A stretch of 64,000 nt of DNA from Rhizobiales bacterium 2SD (GTDB lineage: Bacteria; Pseudomonadota; Alphaproteobacteria; Rhizobiales; Beijerinckiaceae). Made by a program: the position numbers and the translations under genes. The stretch covers positions 186,001-250,000 of the forward strand of contig SCMY01000006.1 of assembly GCA_005502805.1 (NCBI GenBank), written 5' to 3'. Numbering within the stretch: position 1 is the stretch's first letter; the number at the start of each line of letters is the position of its first letter. The notes under the pieces were generated by a model. That model ran no database searches and had not been told where the DNA came from. It saw only the letters and a list, made by a program, of their open reading frames with translations. Positions 25,505 through 33,136 of the stretch are shown here, piece by piece.

Positions 25505-26401
25505 ATGGCTCTGAATCCCAACCGCTTCGGCCTCTCCTGTGCCATCACCACGCCGATGCGGGAAGGCGGCGCCGTCGACCTGCCGCGGCTCGTCCATCAC
25601 GCCAAGCATGTGCTCGCCAATGGCTGCGATAGCGTCACGCTGTTCGGCACCACCGGCGAAGGCGCGGCGCTCGGCGCTCCGGCCCGCACCGCCATGCTCG
25701 GCGCGCTCGTCGGCGCCGGTATCGATCCGGCGAAGCAGATCTATGCCGGTGTCGCCGCGGCTTCGCTGCACGAGGCGGTCGATCAGGCGCAGACGGCACT
25801 GAACGTCGGCGCCAAGGGCTTGCTGGTCGCGCCGCCCTTCTACTTCAAGGGCGTCGGCGACGAGGGGCTCTATGCCTGGTTCTCGCAGTTCTTCGAGAAG
25901 CTCGGCGCTTCCGCCCGCAACACCATCCTCTACCACATCCCTTCGGTCACCGCGGTCGACATCTCGGTCGGGCTGGTCGAGCGGCTGAAGAAGGCCTTCC
26001 CGGGCGTGGTCACCGGCGTCAAGGATTCGTCCTGCGACTACCCGACGACCGAGGCCTTCCTCAAGGCGCATGGCGAGCTCGCCATCCTGGTCGGCGACGA
26101 GCGCCTGCTCGGCCGGGCCGTTCGCGCCGGCGCGCAGGGCTCGATCTGCGGCGTCGCCAATCTGGTGCCGCATCTGCTGCGCCCGATCGTCTATGAGGGC
26201 GCCGAGGATGCGACGGTGAACGCGCTCGTGGACGAGATCTGCTCCTATCCGGTGCTGCCTGCGGTGAAGGCGCTGGTCGGCCATCTCCATGGCGATGCCG
26301 GCTACGGCCCGATGCGGGCGCCGCTGGTTGCGCTCGACGAGGGCCAGCGCAAGGCGCTGTTCGCCGCCTTCGACCGCATCACCCGAGCCAAGGCGGCCTG
26401 A
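25505..26401 (+). CDS. DapA/NAL-family aldolase (probable 2-keto-3-deoxy-fuconate type)
   Basis: A 298-residue class I lyase of the dihydrodipicolinate synthase/N-acetylneuraminate lyase superfamily. The Schiff-base Lys173 is in GVKDSS, Tyr143 in YHIP, and the carboxylate-binding loop in FGTTGEG (47-53). True DapA is unlikely, as it lies in a sugar uptake operon. Cleavage of a 2-keto-3-deoxy sugar acid to pyruvate plus an aldehyde is the expected reaction. With L-fuconate as precursor the aldehyde would be L-lactaldehyde. The specificity is inferred. Confidence 0.8.
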   Translation: MALNPNRFGLSCAITTPMREGGAVDLPRLVHHAKHVLANGCDSVTLFGTTGEGAALGAPARTAMLGALVGAGIDPAKQIYAGVAAASLHEAVDQAQTALNVGAKGLLVAPPFYFKGVGDEGLYAWFSQFFEKLGASARNTILYHIPSVTAVDISVGLVERLKKAFPGVVTGVKDSSCDYPTTEAFLKAHGELAILVGDERLLGRAVRAGAQGSICGVANLVPHLLRPIVYEGAEDATVNALVDEICSYPVLPAVKALVGHLHGDAGYGPMRAPLVALDEGQRKALFAAFDRITRAKAA

Positions 26402-26411
26402 GGAGGAAACC

Positions 26412-27086
26412 ATGAGCCAGTCCGAGCCGGACCGCGACGGCGAGCCGCTGAAGCTCAGGGAGCGGGCCTATGCCAGCTTCACCGAGCGGCTACTCGCGCG
26501 CGAGATCCGGCCGGGCCAGTTCGTCACCCAGCGTGAGCTCGTGGCGATGACGGGTTTTCCCCTCGGAGCCATCCGCGAATTGATCCCGCGCCTGGAGGCG
26601 GAAGGGCTGATCAAGACGGTGCCGCAGCGCGGCATGCAGGTCGCGCATGTGGATCTCAACCTGATCCGTAACGCCTTCCAATTCCGGCTCTTCCTCGAAA
26701 AGGAGGCGACCGCCGCCTATACGCGGACCGCGACCGACGAGGAGATCGCCGAGCAGCGCCAGCGCCATGAGGCGATCATCCGTCGGGCGCAGGCCGGCGG
26801 CGACGAGACGCTGATCGAGGACGCGGAGAATGTCGACCGGCTGATGCACGAGATGATCATCGATCATCTCGACAACGACATTGTCAGCCAAGCCTTCCGC
26901 GTCACCTGGCTGAAGATCAGGCTGATCCGGCAATACGAGACGCGGATCCAGAACCACATCCTGATCCCGGTGATGCAGGACCATCTCAAGATCATCACAG
27001 CGATCGAGTCGCGCGATCCCGAGGCGGCTGCGGCCGAGATGAGTGCGCATATCAACAACGCCCGGACGAGGGCGATGAGCTACTGA
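26412..27086 (+). CDS. GntR-family regulator (FCD type)
   Basis: A 224-residue protein starting after a clear AGGAGG. The winged HTH spans about residues 10-75 (FVTQRELVAMTGFPLGAIRE), and a C-terminal helical FCD effector domain carries the acid/histidine metal-site residues. It lies between the aldolase and TRAP genes. The likely role is a repressor of this sugar region that responds to a sugar acid or keto-deoxy intermediate. Confidence 0.88.
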   Translation: MSQSEPDRDGEPLKLRERAYASFTERLLAREIRPGQFVTQRELVAMTGFPLGAIRELIPRLEAEGLIKTVPQRGMQVAHVDLNLIRNAFQFRLFLEKEATAAYTRTATDEEIAEQRQRHEAIIRRAQAGGDETLIEDAENVDRLMHEMIIDHLDNDIVSQAFRVTWLKIRLIRQYETRIQNHILIPVMQDHLKIITAIESRDPEAAAAEMSAHINNARTRAMSY

Positions 27087-27163
27087 CAGCGATCAGGCGC
27101 CGATCGAGACCAGGGCGCCGGAACAGCGAGCCGGAAAACCGGCCGCTCAGGGAGGAGAATACG

Positions 27164-28156
27164 ATGACCAAGCTGACGAAACGCGGCTTTCTGGCGGGCT
27201 CGGCCGCCGCCAGTGCCATGATCGCGATGCCGACCGTGCTGCGGGCGCAGGCGACAGTTCTGCGCTGGGGCGAGATGCTGCCGACCACGCATCCGCAGGT
27301 GCAGATGGTCGACCGCATCGCCAAGGAGGTGAAGGAGAAGACCTCGGGCCGCGTCGATATCCAGTCCTTCCCCGCCGGCCAGCTCGGTTCCGGCAAGGAC
27401 ATGATGGAATCGGTCGCCTCCGGCGCGCTGACCATGACGACCGACGGCGCCGCCGCGCTCGGTTCCTTCCTGCCGCAGCTCTCGGTGGTCGAGGCGCCCT
27501 ATCTCTGGCGCGACCCGGCCCATATGGCCAAGGTCGCCAAGGCGCCGGTCTTCGCCCAGATGAACGAGGAGCTCGTCAAGAAGCGCGGCATGCGCATGGC
27601 GGCGGTGACCTATTACGGCAAGCGTCACCTGACGACCGGCTCCAAGGCGGTGAAGAGCGCCGCCGACTGCGCGGGCCTGAAGCTGCGGGTGCCGCCAGTC
27701 GACACCTTCCGCGCCATGGTCGAGGCCTGGGGCGCCAAGGCGACGCCGGTCAACTTCAACGAACTTTATCTGGCGCTGAGCCAGGGCGCAGTCGACGGCC
27801 AGGAGAACCCGCTGCCGACCATCCACAGCGCCAAACTGCAGGAGGTGCAGAAGCACCTGATCCTGACCGGCCACATCATCACGCCGCGCCTGATTGTGAT
27901 CAACCAGGATTTCTGGAAGGGGCTGAAGGACGCCGACCGGACGATCCTGGAGGCGGCGATCGCCAACGGCGTCGCCTGGCAGGATGCCGAGCTGGCGAGC
28001 CAGGAAGGCAGCCTCGTCGCGACGCTGAAGGCCGCCGGGATGAGCGTCACCGAGCCCGATCTGGAGAGCTTCAGCAAGCCGGTGCTGGCGAGCCTGCCCA
28101 AGCAGTTCGAGAGCAAATGGGGCAAAGGCACCTGGGACGCGCTCGCGGCGCTGTGA
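27164..28156 (+). CDS. TRAP transporter solute-binding protein (DctP type)
   Basis: A 330-residue periplasmic protein with an N-terminal signal (TKRGFLAGSAAASAMIAMPT) cleaved near RAQA. The conserved DctP core is visible, including FPAGQLGSGKDMMESV and GLKLRVP with the arginine that binds the ligand carboxylate. The ligand is therefore an organic or sugar acid. It is the first gene of a complete TRAP system with the small and large permeases. Confidence 0.92.
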   Translation: MTKLTKRGFLAGSAAASAMIAMPTVLRAQATVLRWGEMLPTTHPQVQMVDRIAKEVKEKTSGRVDIQSFPAGQLGSGKDMMESVASGALTMTTDGAAALGSFLPQLSVVEAPYLWRDPAHMAKVAKAPVFAQMNEELVKKRGMRMAAVTYYGKRHLTTGSKAVKSAADCAGLKLRVPPVDTFRAMVEAWGAKATPVNFNELYLALSQGAVDGQENPLPTIHSAKLQEVQKHLILTGHIITPRLIVINQDFWKGLKDADRTILEAAIANGVAWQDAELASQEGSLVATLKAAGMSVTEPDLESFSKPVLASLPKQFESKWGKGTWDALAAL

Positions 28157-28174
28157 CGGGCGCCCGTCAACACC

Positions 28175-28272
28175 CGTCATGGTCGGGCTTGTCCCGACCA
28201 TCCACGTCTTCGCTTCGCTGATCGAACGCGGTGTTCAAGACGTGGATGCTCGCCACAAGGGCGAGCATGACG
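28175..28272. repeat. Four-way-junction intergenic element, type A copy 2
   Basis: This has the same architecture as the copy at 23591. The outer stem is 28175-28178 with 28269-28272, and the hairpins are at 28179-28201, 28202-28245 and 28246-28268, all arms perfect. The middle loop is longer and unrelated in sequence. It begins 19 bases after the TRAP binding-protein stop and before the permease genes. Confidence 0.88.
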
Positions 28273-28318
28273 GTGTTGCCCGAACTTCCGGATATCTGAC
28301 ATCGGAGCCTGCCGTTCC

Positions 28319-28816
28319 GTGAAACCCCTCGTCGCCTTCACCGATCGCCTCGTCCGCGCCGCCGCCGTCGGCCTCCTGCTGGCGTTGCTCGTCGCTGTCC
28401 TGCTCGGCGTCGCCTCGCGCCAGCTCAACGCCCCGCTGGCCTGGACCGACGAGCTCGCGCAATACCTGCTGGTCTGGACCGGCTTCGTCGGCTGGATCAT
28501 CGCCGCTCGCCGGCGCTCGCATATCCGCATCACCGTCTTCGCCGATCTGCTGCCGAAGCCGGCCGGGCGGCTGCTGGAGATCGTGACGCAAGCCGCGATC
28601 ATCCTCTTCGCCGCGATCCTGATCCGCTATTCCTTCGGGCTGATCGAGCGGACCTGGGATGTCGAATCGATTGCGCTGCCGGTGTCGAGCGCGGCGCTTT
28701 ATGTGGTGATGCCGCTGGCGGGCCTCGCGCTGATCCTGCAGGCGCTGGCCGAGATCGGCGACGTCGTCGCCGGCCGCAAGGTCGAGACCGCCGAGCCGGG
28801 GACGCAGCCGCTATGA
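28319..28816 (+). CDS. TRAP transporter small permease (DctQ type)
   Basis: A 165-residue protein with four hydrophobic segments. The conserved DctQ segment WTDELAQYLLVWTGFVGWII is present, followed by a basic loop. The start is a GTG at 28319, about ten bases after a GGAG; no in-frame ATG is available nearby. Its last four bases overlap the large permease start. Confidence 0.88.
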   Translation: MKPLVAFTDRLVRAAAVGLLLALLVAVLLGVASRQLNAPLAWTDELAQYLLVWTGFVGWIIAARRRSHIRITVFADLLPKPAGRLLEIVTQAAIILFAAILIRYSFGLIERTWDVESIALPVSSAALYVVMPLAGLALILQALAEIGDVVAGRKVETAEPGTQPL

Positions 28817-30099
28817 GCACCCTGATGCTGCAGATCCTGCCGGTCTGGTTCATCGCGCTGCTGATGGGCGTGCCGCTCTTCGTCTCGATGGGGCTGGCGG
28901 CGATCGCCTTCGCCTTCTTCGGCGGCTTCCCGCTCGGCATCGTCCCGCAGAAGATCGCGCAATCCGCCAATTCCTTTCCGCTATTGGCGGCGCCGCTCTT
29001 TATCCTGATGGGCAACATCATGAATTCGGCGGGGATCACCGACAGGATCTTCGCCTTCGCCACGGCCTGCGTCGGCTGGCTGCGAGGCGGGCTCTGCCAC
29101 GCCAACATCCTCGCCAGCGTGATCTTCGCGGGAATGTCAGGCTCGGCGGTGGCCGATGCCGGCGGCGTCGGCACGCTCGAGATCAAGGCGATGCAGGACG
29201 AGGGCTACGATCCCGAGACGGCCGCGGCGATCACGGCCGCTTCGGCGACGATTGGGCCGATCATCCCGCCCTCGCTGCCGATGGTGATCTACGGCGTTTC
29301 CGCCGACGTCTCGATCGGTGGGCTCTTCCTCGCCGGCGTCATCCCCGGGCTGCTGATGGCTGGCGCATTGATGGCGATGGTGGTCTATGTTGCGGGGAAG
29401 CGCGACCTGCCGCGTCACCCCTTCCCGGGCGCCGCCCAGCTCTGGGTCGCCTACAAGGAGGCGCATTGGGCGCTGATGACGCCGGTCATCCTGTTCGGGG
29501 GGATGATGGCGGGCATCTTCACGCCGACCGAGGCGGCTGCGGTCGCCACCGCCTATGCGATCGTGCTCGGCCTCTTCGTCTACAAGAGCTTCTCGCTGAA
29601 CGATCTGCCCGAACTCGTTGTGCAGACCGTCGAGACCACCGGCGTCGTGCTGGCGCTGGTGATGACCGCAGCGGCGCTCGGCTGGTGCCTGTCGATCTCG
29701 CGCATCCCGCAGACGGTCGGGCCGATGCTGGTCGACCTCGCCGGCAATCCGTTGATCTTCCTGCTGATCGTCAACCTGCTGCTGCTCTTCGTCGGCTGCT
29801 TCATGGAAGCGCTGGCGGCGATGCTGATCCTGATCCCGATCCTGACGCCGGCCGCGGCGCAGTTCGGTATCGACCCGATCCAGTTCGGCCTGATTTTCGT
29901 GCTCAACCTGATGATCGGCACGATCACGCCGCCGGTCGGGGTCGTGCTCTTCGTCACCTCGAAGATCGCGAAGATCAGTTTCGAGGCGATGTCGCGCGCA
30001 ATCGTGCCCTGGCTCCTGCCTCTGCTTGCCGTGCTCGTCGCGATCACGCTGTGGCCGCCGCTGACGACCTGGCTGCCGAACCTGGTGCTCGGCAAATGA
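28813..30099 (+). CDS. TRAP transporter large permease (DctM type)
   Basis: A 428-residue protein with about twelve helices. It has the DctM hallmark segments AGMSGSAVADAGGVGTLEI and ATIGPIIPPSLPMVIYG. Transport is driven by an ion gradient. The start overlaps the small permease by four bases (ATGA). The gene converges on the SIS-domain gene with a seven-base gap. Confidence 0.94.
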   Translation: MSTLMLQILPVWFIALLMGVPLFVSMGLAAIAFAFFGGFPLGIVPQKIAQSANSFPLLAAPLFILMGNIMNSAGITDRIFAFATACVGWLRGGLCHANILASVIFAGMSGSAVADAGGVGTLEIKAMQDEGYDPETAAAITAASATIGPIIPPSLPMVIYGVSADVSIGGLFLAGVIPGLLMAGALMAMVVYVAGKRDLPRHPFPGAAQLWVAYKEAHWALMTPVILFGGMMAGIFTPTEAAAVATAYAIVLGLFVYKSFSLNDLPELVVQTVETTGVVLALVMTAAALGWCLSISRIPQTVGPMLVDLAGNPLIFLLIVNLLLLFVGCFMEALAAMLILIPILTPAAAQFGIDPIQFGLIFVLNLMIGTITPPVGVVLFVTSKIAKISFEAMSRAIVPWLLPLLAVLVAITLWPPLTTWLPNLVLGK

Positions 30100-30106
30100 G
30101 ATCGGA

Positions 30107-31132
30107 TCAGACCGTTCGCGTCACCTTGGAGAGGTGCGGCGGGCGGTCGGGGTCGAGGCCGCGGCTCTGTGCGAGTGCCGCGAGCGCGCCGTAGAAGGCG
30201 CGCGCCTGTGCCAGCGGCAGCAAGGCGGCCGGCAGATCGGGCGGCAGCGGCAGGCTCCCGCCCACGCCCGAACCATCGCCGGCGTAGCGTAGATCGGCGC
30301 CGAGCCCATTAAAAGCGGCAGCTGCGGCACAGACGCTCTCGCTGCCTTCGTCGCCCGGATCGAGCGCCAGCGCCGGGAAGTCCGGTCCGACCAATGCGAG
30401 CGGGCCATGCAGCACCTCGGCAGCGCTGAAGGCCTCGGCATGGATGCGGCAGGTCTCCTTGAATTTGAGCGCGATCTCCTGGGCGATGCCGAAGGAGAGG
30501 CCGCGGCCGATCACATAGAGGCTGCTGGCCTCGCGCCAGGAGAGCAGGGCTGGCTTCCAGTCGCAGCGCCCGGCGGCGTCGAGCGCTGCGGGCGCCTGCT
30601 TCAGAGCTGCAGAGAGACTCTCATCCTGTGCCCACTCGGCCGCCAGATGCAGGAAGGCGAGGCAAGTCGCGAGGAAGCTCTTGGTCGCGGCGACACTGCG
30701 TTCGGGGCCTGCGCGCAGCGGTACGAGGACGTCGACCATCGCGGCGAGCGGCGAGGCCTCGTCGTTGACTAAGCCGACCACGAGGGCGCCGGCGCGTCTC
30801 GCCGCCTCGGTCAGCAGCAGCGCGTCGGGGCTGCGGCCGGATTGCGAGGCGGCAATGAAGACGGCGCGGGAGAGATCGAGCTCGCCGCCATAGACCGAGG
30901 CGAGGCTCGGGCCGAGCGAGGCGACGGGCAGGCCGAGCGTGCGCTCGATCAGGTACTTCCCATAGGTCGCGGCATGGTCGGACGAGCCGCGCGCGCAGGT
31001 CGCGACAAAGGCCGGGCGCTTGATGCGCAGGCGCTCGACGACATCGGCGATGGCCGCGCCGTTCTCCACGCGCTGGCGGCGCGCGACAGCGGCTGCCTCG
31101 GCCGCCTCGCGGGTAAGCAGGGCTTCAGCCAT
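30107..31132 (-). CDS. SIS-domain sugar-phosphate deaminase/deglycase-like protein
   Basis: A 341-residue protein with two SIS domains like the isomerase half of GlmS (CARGSSDHAATYGKYLIE in the first domain, then ASQSGRSPDALL and the ERSVAATKSF loop). There is no glutaminase domain. Relatives include GlmS-like NagB-II deaminases and the FrlB/FraB deglycases that split 6-phospho-Amadori products. Coupling to a PfkB kinase, with an eight-base overlap, fits that second reading. The start at 31132 is the first that leaves only SIS-type sequence. Confidence 0.82.
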   Translation of the reverse strand: MAEALLTREAAEAAAVARRQRVENGAAIADVVERLRIKRPAFVATCARGSSDHAATYGKYLIERTLGLPVASLGPSLASVYGGELDLSRAVFIAASQSGRSPDALLLTEAARRAGALVVGLVNDEASPLAAMVDVLVPLRAGPERSVAATKSFLATCLAFLHLAAEWAQDESLSAALKQAPAALDAAGRCDWKPALLSWREASSLYVIGRGLSFGIAQEIALKFKETCRIHAEAFSAAEVLHGPLALVGPDFPALALDPGDEGSESVCAAAAAFNGLGADLRYAGDGSGVGGSLPLPPDLPAALLPLAQARAFYGALAALAQSRGLDPDRPPHLSKVTRTV

Positions 31133-32084
31133 GGCGACGCAACGGCGTTTCCAGCAGTTGATCGGCGATCCCGGCGACCTGACGCGGGTCGAGCCTGCAG
31201 CCGGCGCCGCCGATGCTCTGGACCGAGAGCGTACCACAGGCGATGCCCTCGGCGAGGGCGCGTTCGGGGGATCTCCCGGCGAGCCAGGCGGCCAGGAGGC
31301 CGGCATTGAAGGCATCGCCGGCACCCGTCGTGTCGAGGACGGCCGGGCAAGGCGCGGCAGGCAGTACGATCGTTTCATCGCCTTGATAGAGGCGGGCGCC
31401 GTCGCCACCGTCCTTGATCACCACCAGCGAGAAGTGCTGGGCGAGCCGTTGCCCGGCGGTATCGAGGTCTGCGCAACCGGCGATCGCGCGCGCTTCCGAT
31501 GCGTTCGGCAGGAAGATGTCGACGCCATTGCAACGCGCGACGAGATCGGGCGAGTGGATCAGCGCATCGTCCCAGCTCGGATCGAGCGAGACGGAGAGCC
31601 CGTGATGTCGGGCGTCGGTGACCAGATGCGGGATCTCGGCCAGCGTCGCGAATTCGGCGATGTGGAGGTGGTCGGCACGGACATCGCCGAGCGCGGCAGG
31701 GAGCGTCGCCGGGCGAGCGGGACCAGCGCGGCGGGAGAGGAAGGCGCGTTCGCCATCCTTGATCATCGCGACGGTGAGCTGCGGACCGGCATCGGCGGCG
31801 CGCTCCAGGAAGGCGAGCTCGACGCCGCTGTGCTCGAGCGCCGGCAGCAGCGATTGCGAAAGCGGGTCTTCGCCGAGGCGCGCCAGCAGGGCCGCAGGCC
31901 GTCCCAACCCGGCGAGATGGGCCGCGGTGATGAAGCCGCCGCCGCCGGGCACGATCGCAAAATCGTCGGCGAAGCGCTCCTCGCCGAGGCGCGGCATCGC
32001 TTCCAGGCCGCGGAAGACGAGATCGCAATAGAGCCGGCCGGTGCTCAGCACGAGCCCGTCCGGCTTTGGCCGCCTAGAGATCAC
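31125..32084 (-). CDS. PfkB-family carbohydrate kinase
   Basis: A 319-residue ribokinase-type enzyme. The substrate glycine patch is PGGGGFITAAHLAG (46-59) and the anion-hole/catalytic motif is DTTGAGDAF with base Asp257. The start is read as GTG 32084, which forms a four-base GTGA overlap with the ABC ATPase stop and leaves the usual kinase N-terminus. It is followed by the SIS protein. A kinase plus SIS pair is the arrangement of frlD/frlB and fraD/fraB for Amadori compounds; the actual substrate is unknown. Confidence 0.85.
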   Translation of the reverse strand: MISRRPKPDGLVLSTGRLYCDLVFRGLEAMPRLGEERFADDFAIVPGGGGFITAAHLAGLGRPAALLARLGEDPLSQSLLPALEHSGVELAFLERAADAGPQLTVAMIKDGERAFLSRRAGPARPATLPAALGDVRADHLHIAEFATLAEIPHLVTDARHHGLSVSLDPSWDDALIHSPDLVARCNGVDIFLPNASEARAIAGCADLDTAGQRLAQHFSLVVIKDGGDGARLYQGDETIVLPAAPCPAVLDTTGAGDAFNAGLLAAWLAGRSPERALAEGIACGTLSVQSIGGAGCRLDPRQVAGIADQLLETPLRRHG

Positions 32085-33136
32085 AGAGCGCGCTCGCTCT
32101 TGGCATCGAACAGGCGCAAGCCCGAGGCCGAGGCGCCGAGCCTGACGGGGCTGCCGACAGCGGGCGGATTCTTGGCCGGGGCCGAGGCGAGTAGCAGGCC
32201 GCCGGCGGTCTCGACATGGACGAAGGTCTCCGGCCCGAGCGGCTCGACCACGGCGACCGTGCCGGTGAGGGTGAGGTCGGCGGCTTCGTCCAGATCGAGC
32301 ACGCGCAGTTCCTGCGGCCGGACGCCGACAAGCACATCCGGCGGGAGCGAAGCGGACCATGCCAATGGTTTCTCGCCGAGCTGCAGCGCGCCCTGCCCAG
32401 CTTTCGCCGGCACGATGTTCATCGTCGGCGAGCCGATGAAGCGGGCGGTGAAGACATCGGCAGGCTTCTCGTAGAGCTCCATCGGCGCGCCGACCTGGAG
32501 GATATGGCCGTCGCGCATCACCACGATCCGGTCGGCCAGCGTCATCGCCTCGACTTGGTCATGGGTGACGAAGACGATGGTGGTCCCCAGCCGCTGGTGC
32601 AGGCGCTTGATCTCGAGCCGCATCTGGGCGCGCAATTGCGCGTCGAGATTGGAGAGCGGCTCGTCGAACAGGAAGACGGCGGGATCGCGCACCATGGCGC
32701 GCCCGATGGCGACGCGCTGGCGCTGGCCGCCGGAGAGGGCGGAGGGGCGGCGCTCCAGCAGCTTGGTCAGGCCGAGCACCTCGGCGACCTCCTCGACGCG
32801 CTTGCGCTTGGCCGCCTTGTCGAGCCCGGAGGTGTAGAGGCCGAAGGCGATGTTCTCGGCGACGCTCATATGCGGGTAGATCGCATAGTTCTGGAACACC
32901 ATGGCGATGTTCCGCTCTTTCGGCTCGAGCCGGTTCACCACCCGGCCGCCGATCGAAATCGTGCCGTCGTTGATCTCCTCCAGCCCGGCGATCATGCGCA
33001 GCGTCGTCGACTTGCCGCAGCCGGAGGGGCCGACGAAAACGACGAACTCACCATCCTGGATGTCGAGGTCGATGCCATGCACGACCTGCGTCGGGCCATA
33101 GCGCTTGACCAGTTTCTCGATCGCGATCCCGGCCAT
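32081..33136 (-). CDS. ABC transporter ATP-binding protein, MalK/UgpC type
   Basis: A 351-residue protein with Walker A GPSGCGKST (36-44), signature LSGGQ (134-138), Walker B ending at Asp158-Glu159, and switch His192. A C-terminal OB-fold regulatory domain is typical of carbohydrate importers. Its start overlaps the lyase stop by one base. It should energise the permeases at 34659-36436. It is also the only MalK-type ATPase in the window, and so the nearest candidate for the incomplete importer at 22216-25453. Confidence 0.96.
   Translation of the reverse strand: MAGIAIEKLVKRYGPTQVVHGIDLDIQDGEFVVFVGPSGCGKSTTLRMIAGLEEINDGTISIGGRVVNRLEPKERNIAMVFQNYAIYPHMSVAENIAFGLYTSGLDKAAKRKRVEEVAEVLGLTKLLERRPSALSGGQRQRVAIGRAMVRDPAVFLFDEPLSNLDAQLRAQMRLEIKRLHQRLGTTIVFVTHDQVEAMTLADRIVVMRDGHILQVGAPMELYEKPADVFTARFIGSPTMNIVPAKAGQGALQLGEKPLAWSASLPPDVLVGVRPQELRVLDLDEAADLTLTGTVAVVEPLGPETFVHVETAGGLLLASAPAKNPPAVGSPVRLGASASGLRLFDAKSERAL

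Noticed and set aside
25505..26401. Calling the aldolase DapA (lysine biosynthesis)
   Set aside because: The Schiff-base lysine and family motifs are shared by the whole superfamily. Its position between sugar permeases and a GntR regulator favours a keto-deoxy sugar acid aldolase.
24602..26413. A 603-residue open frame on minus opposite the permease and aldolase genes
   Set aside because: It is rich in Asp, Arg, Glu and His with no domain pattern, the usual antisense shadow of high-GC codon use. The plus strand carries recognisable genes throughout.
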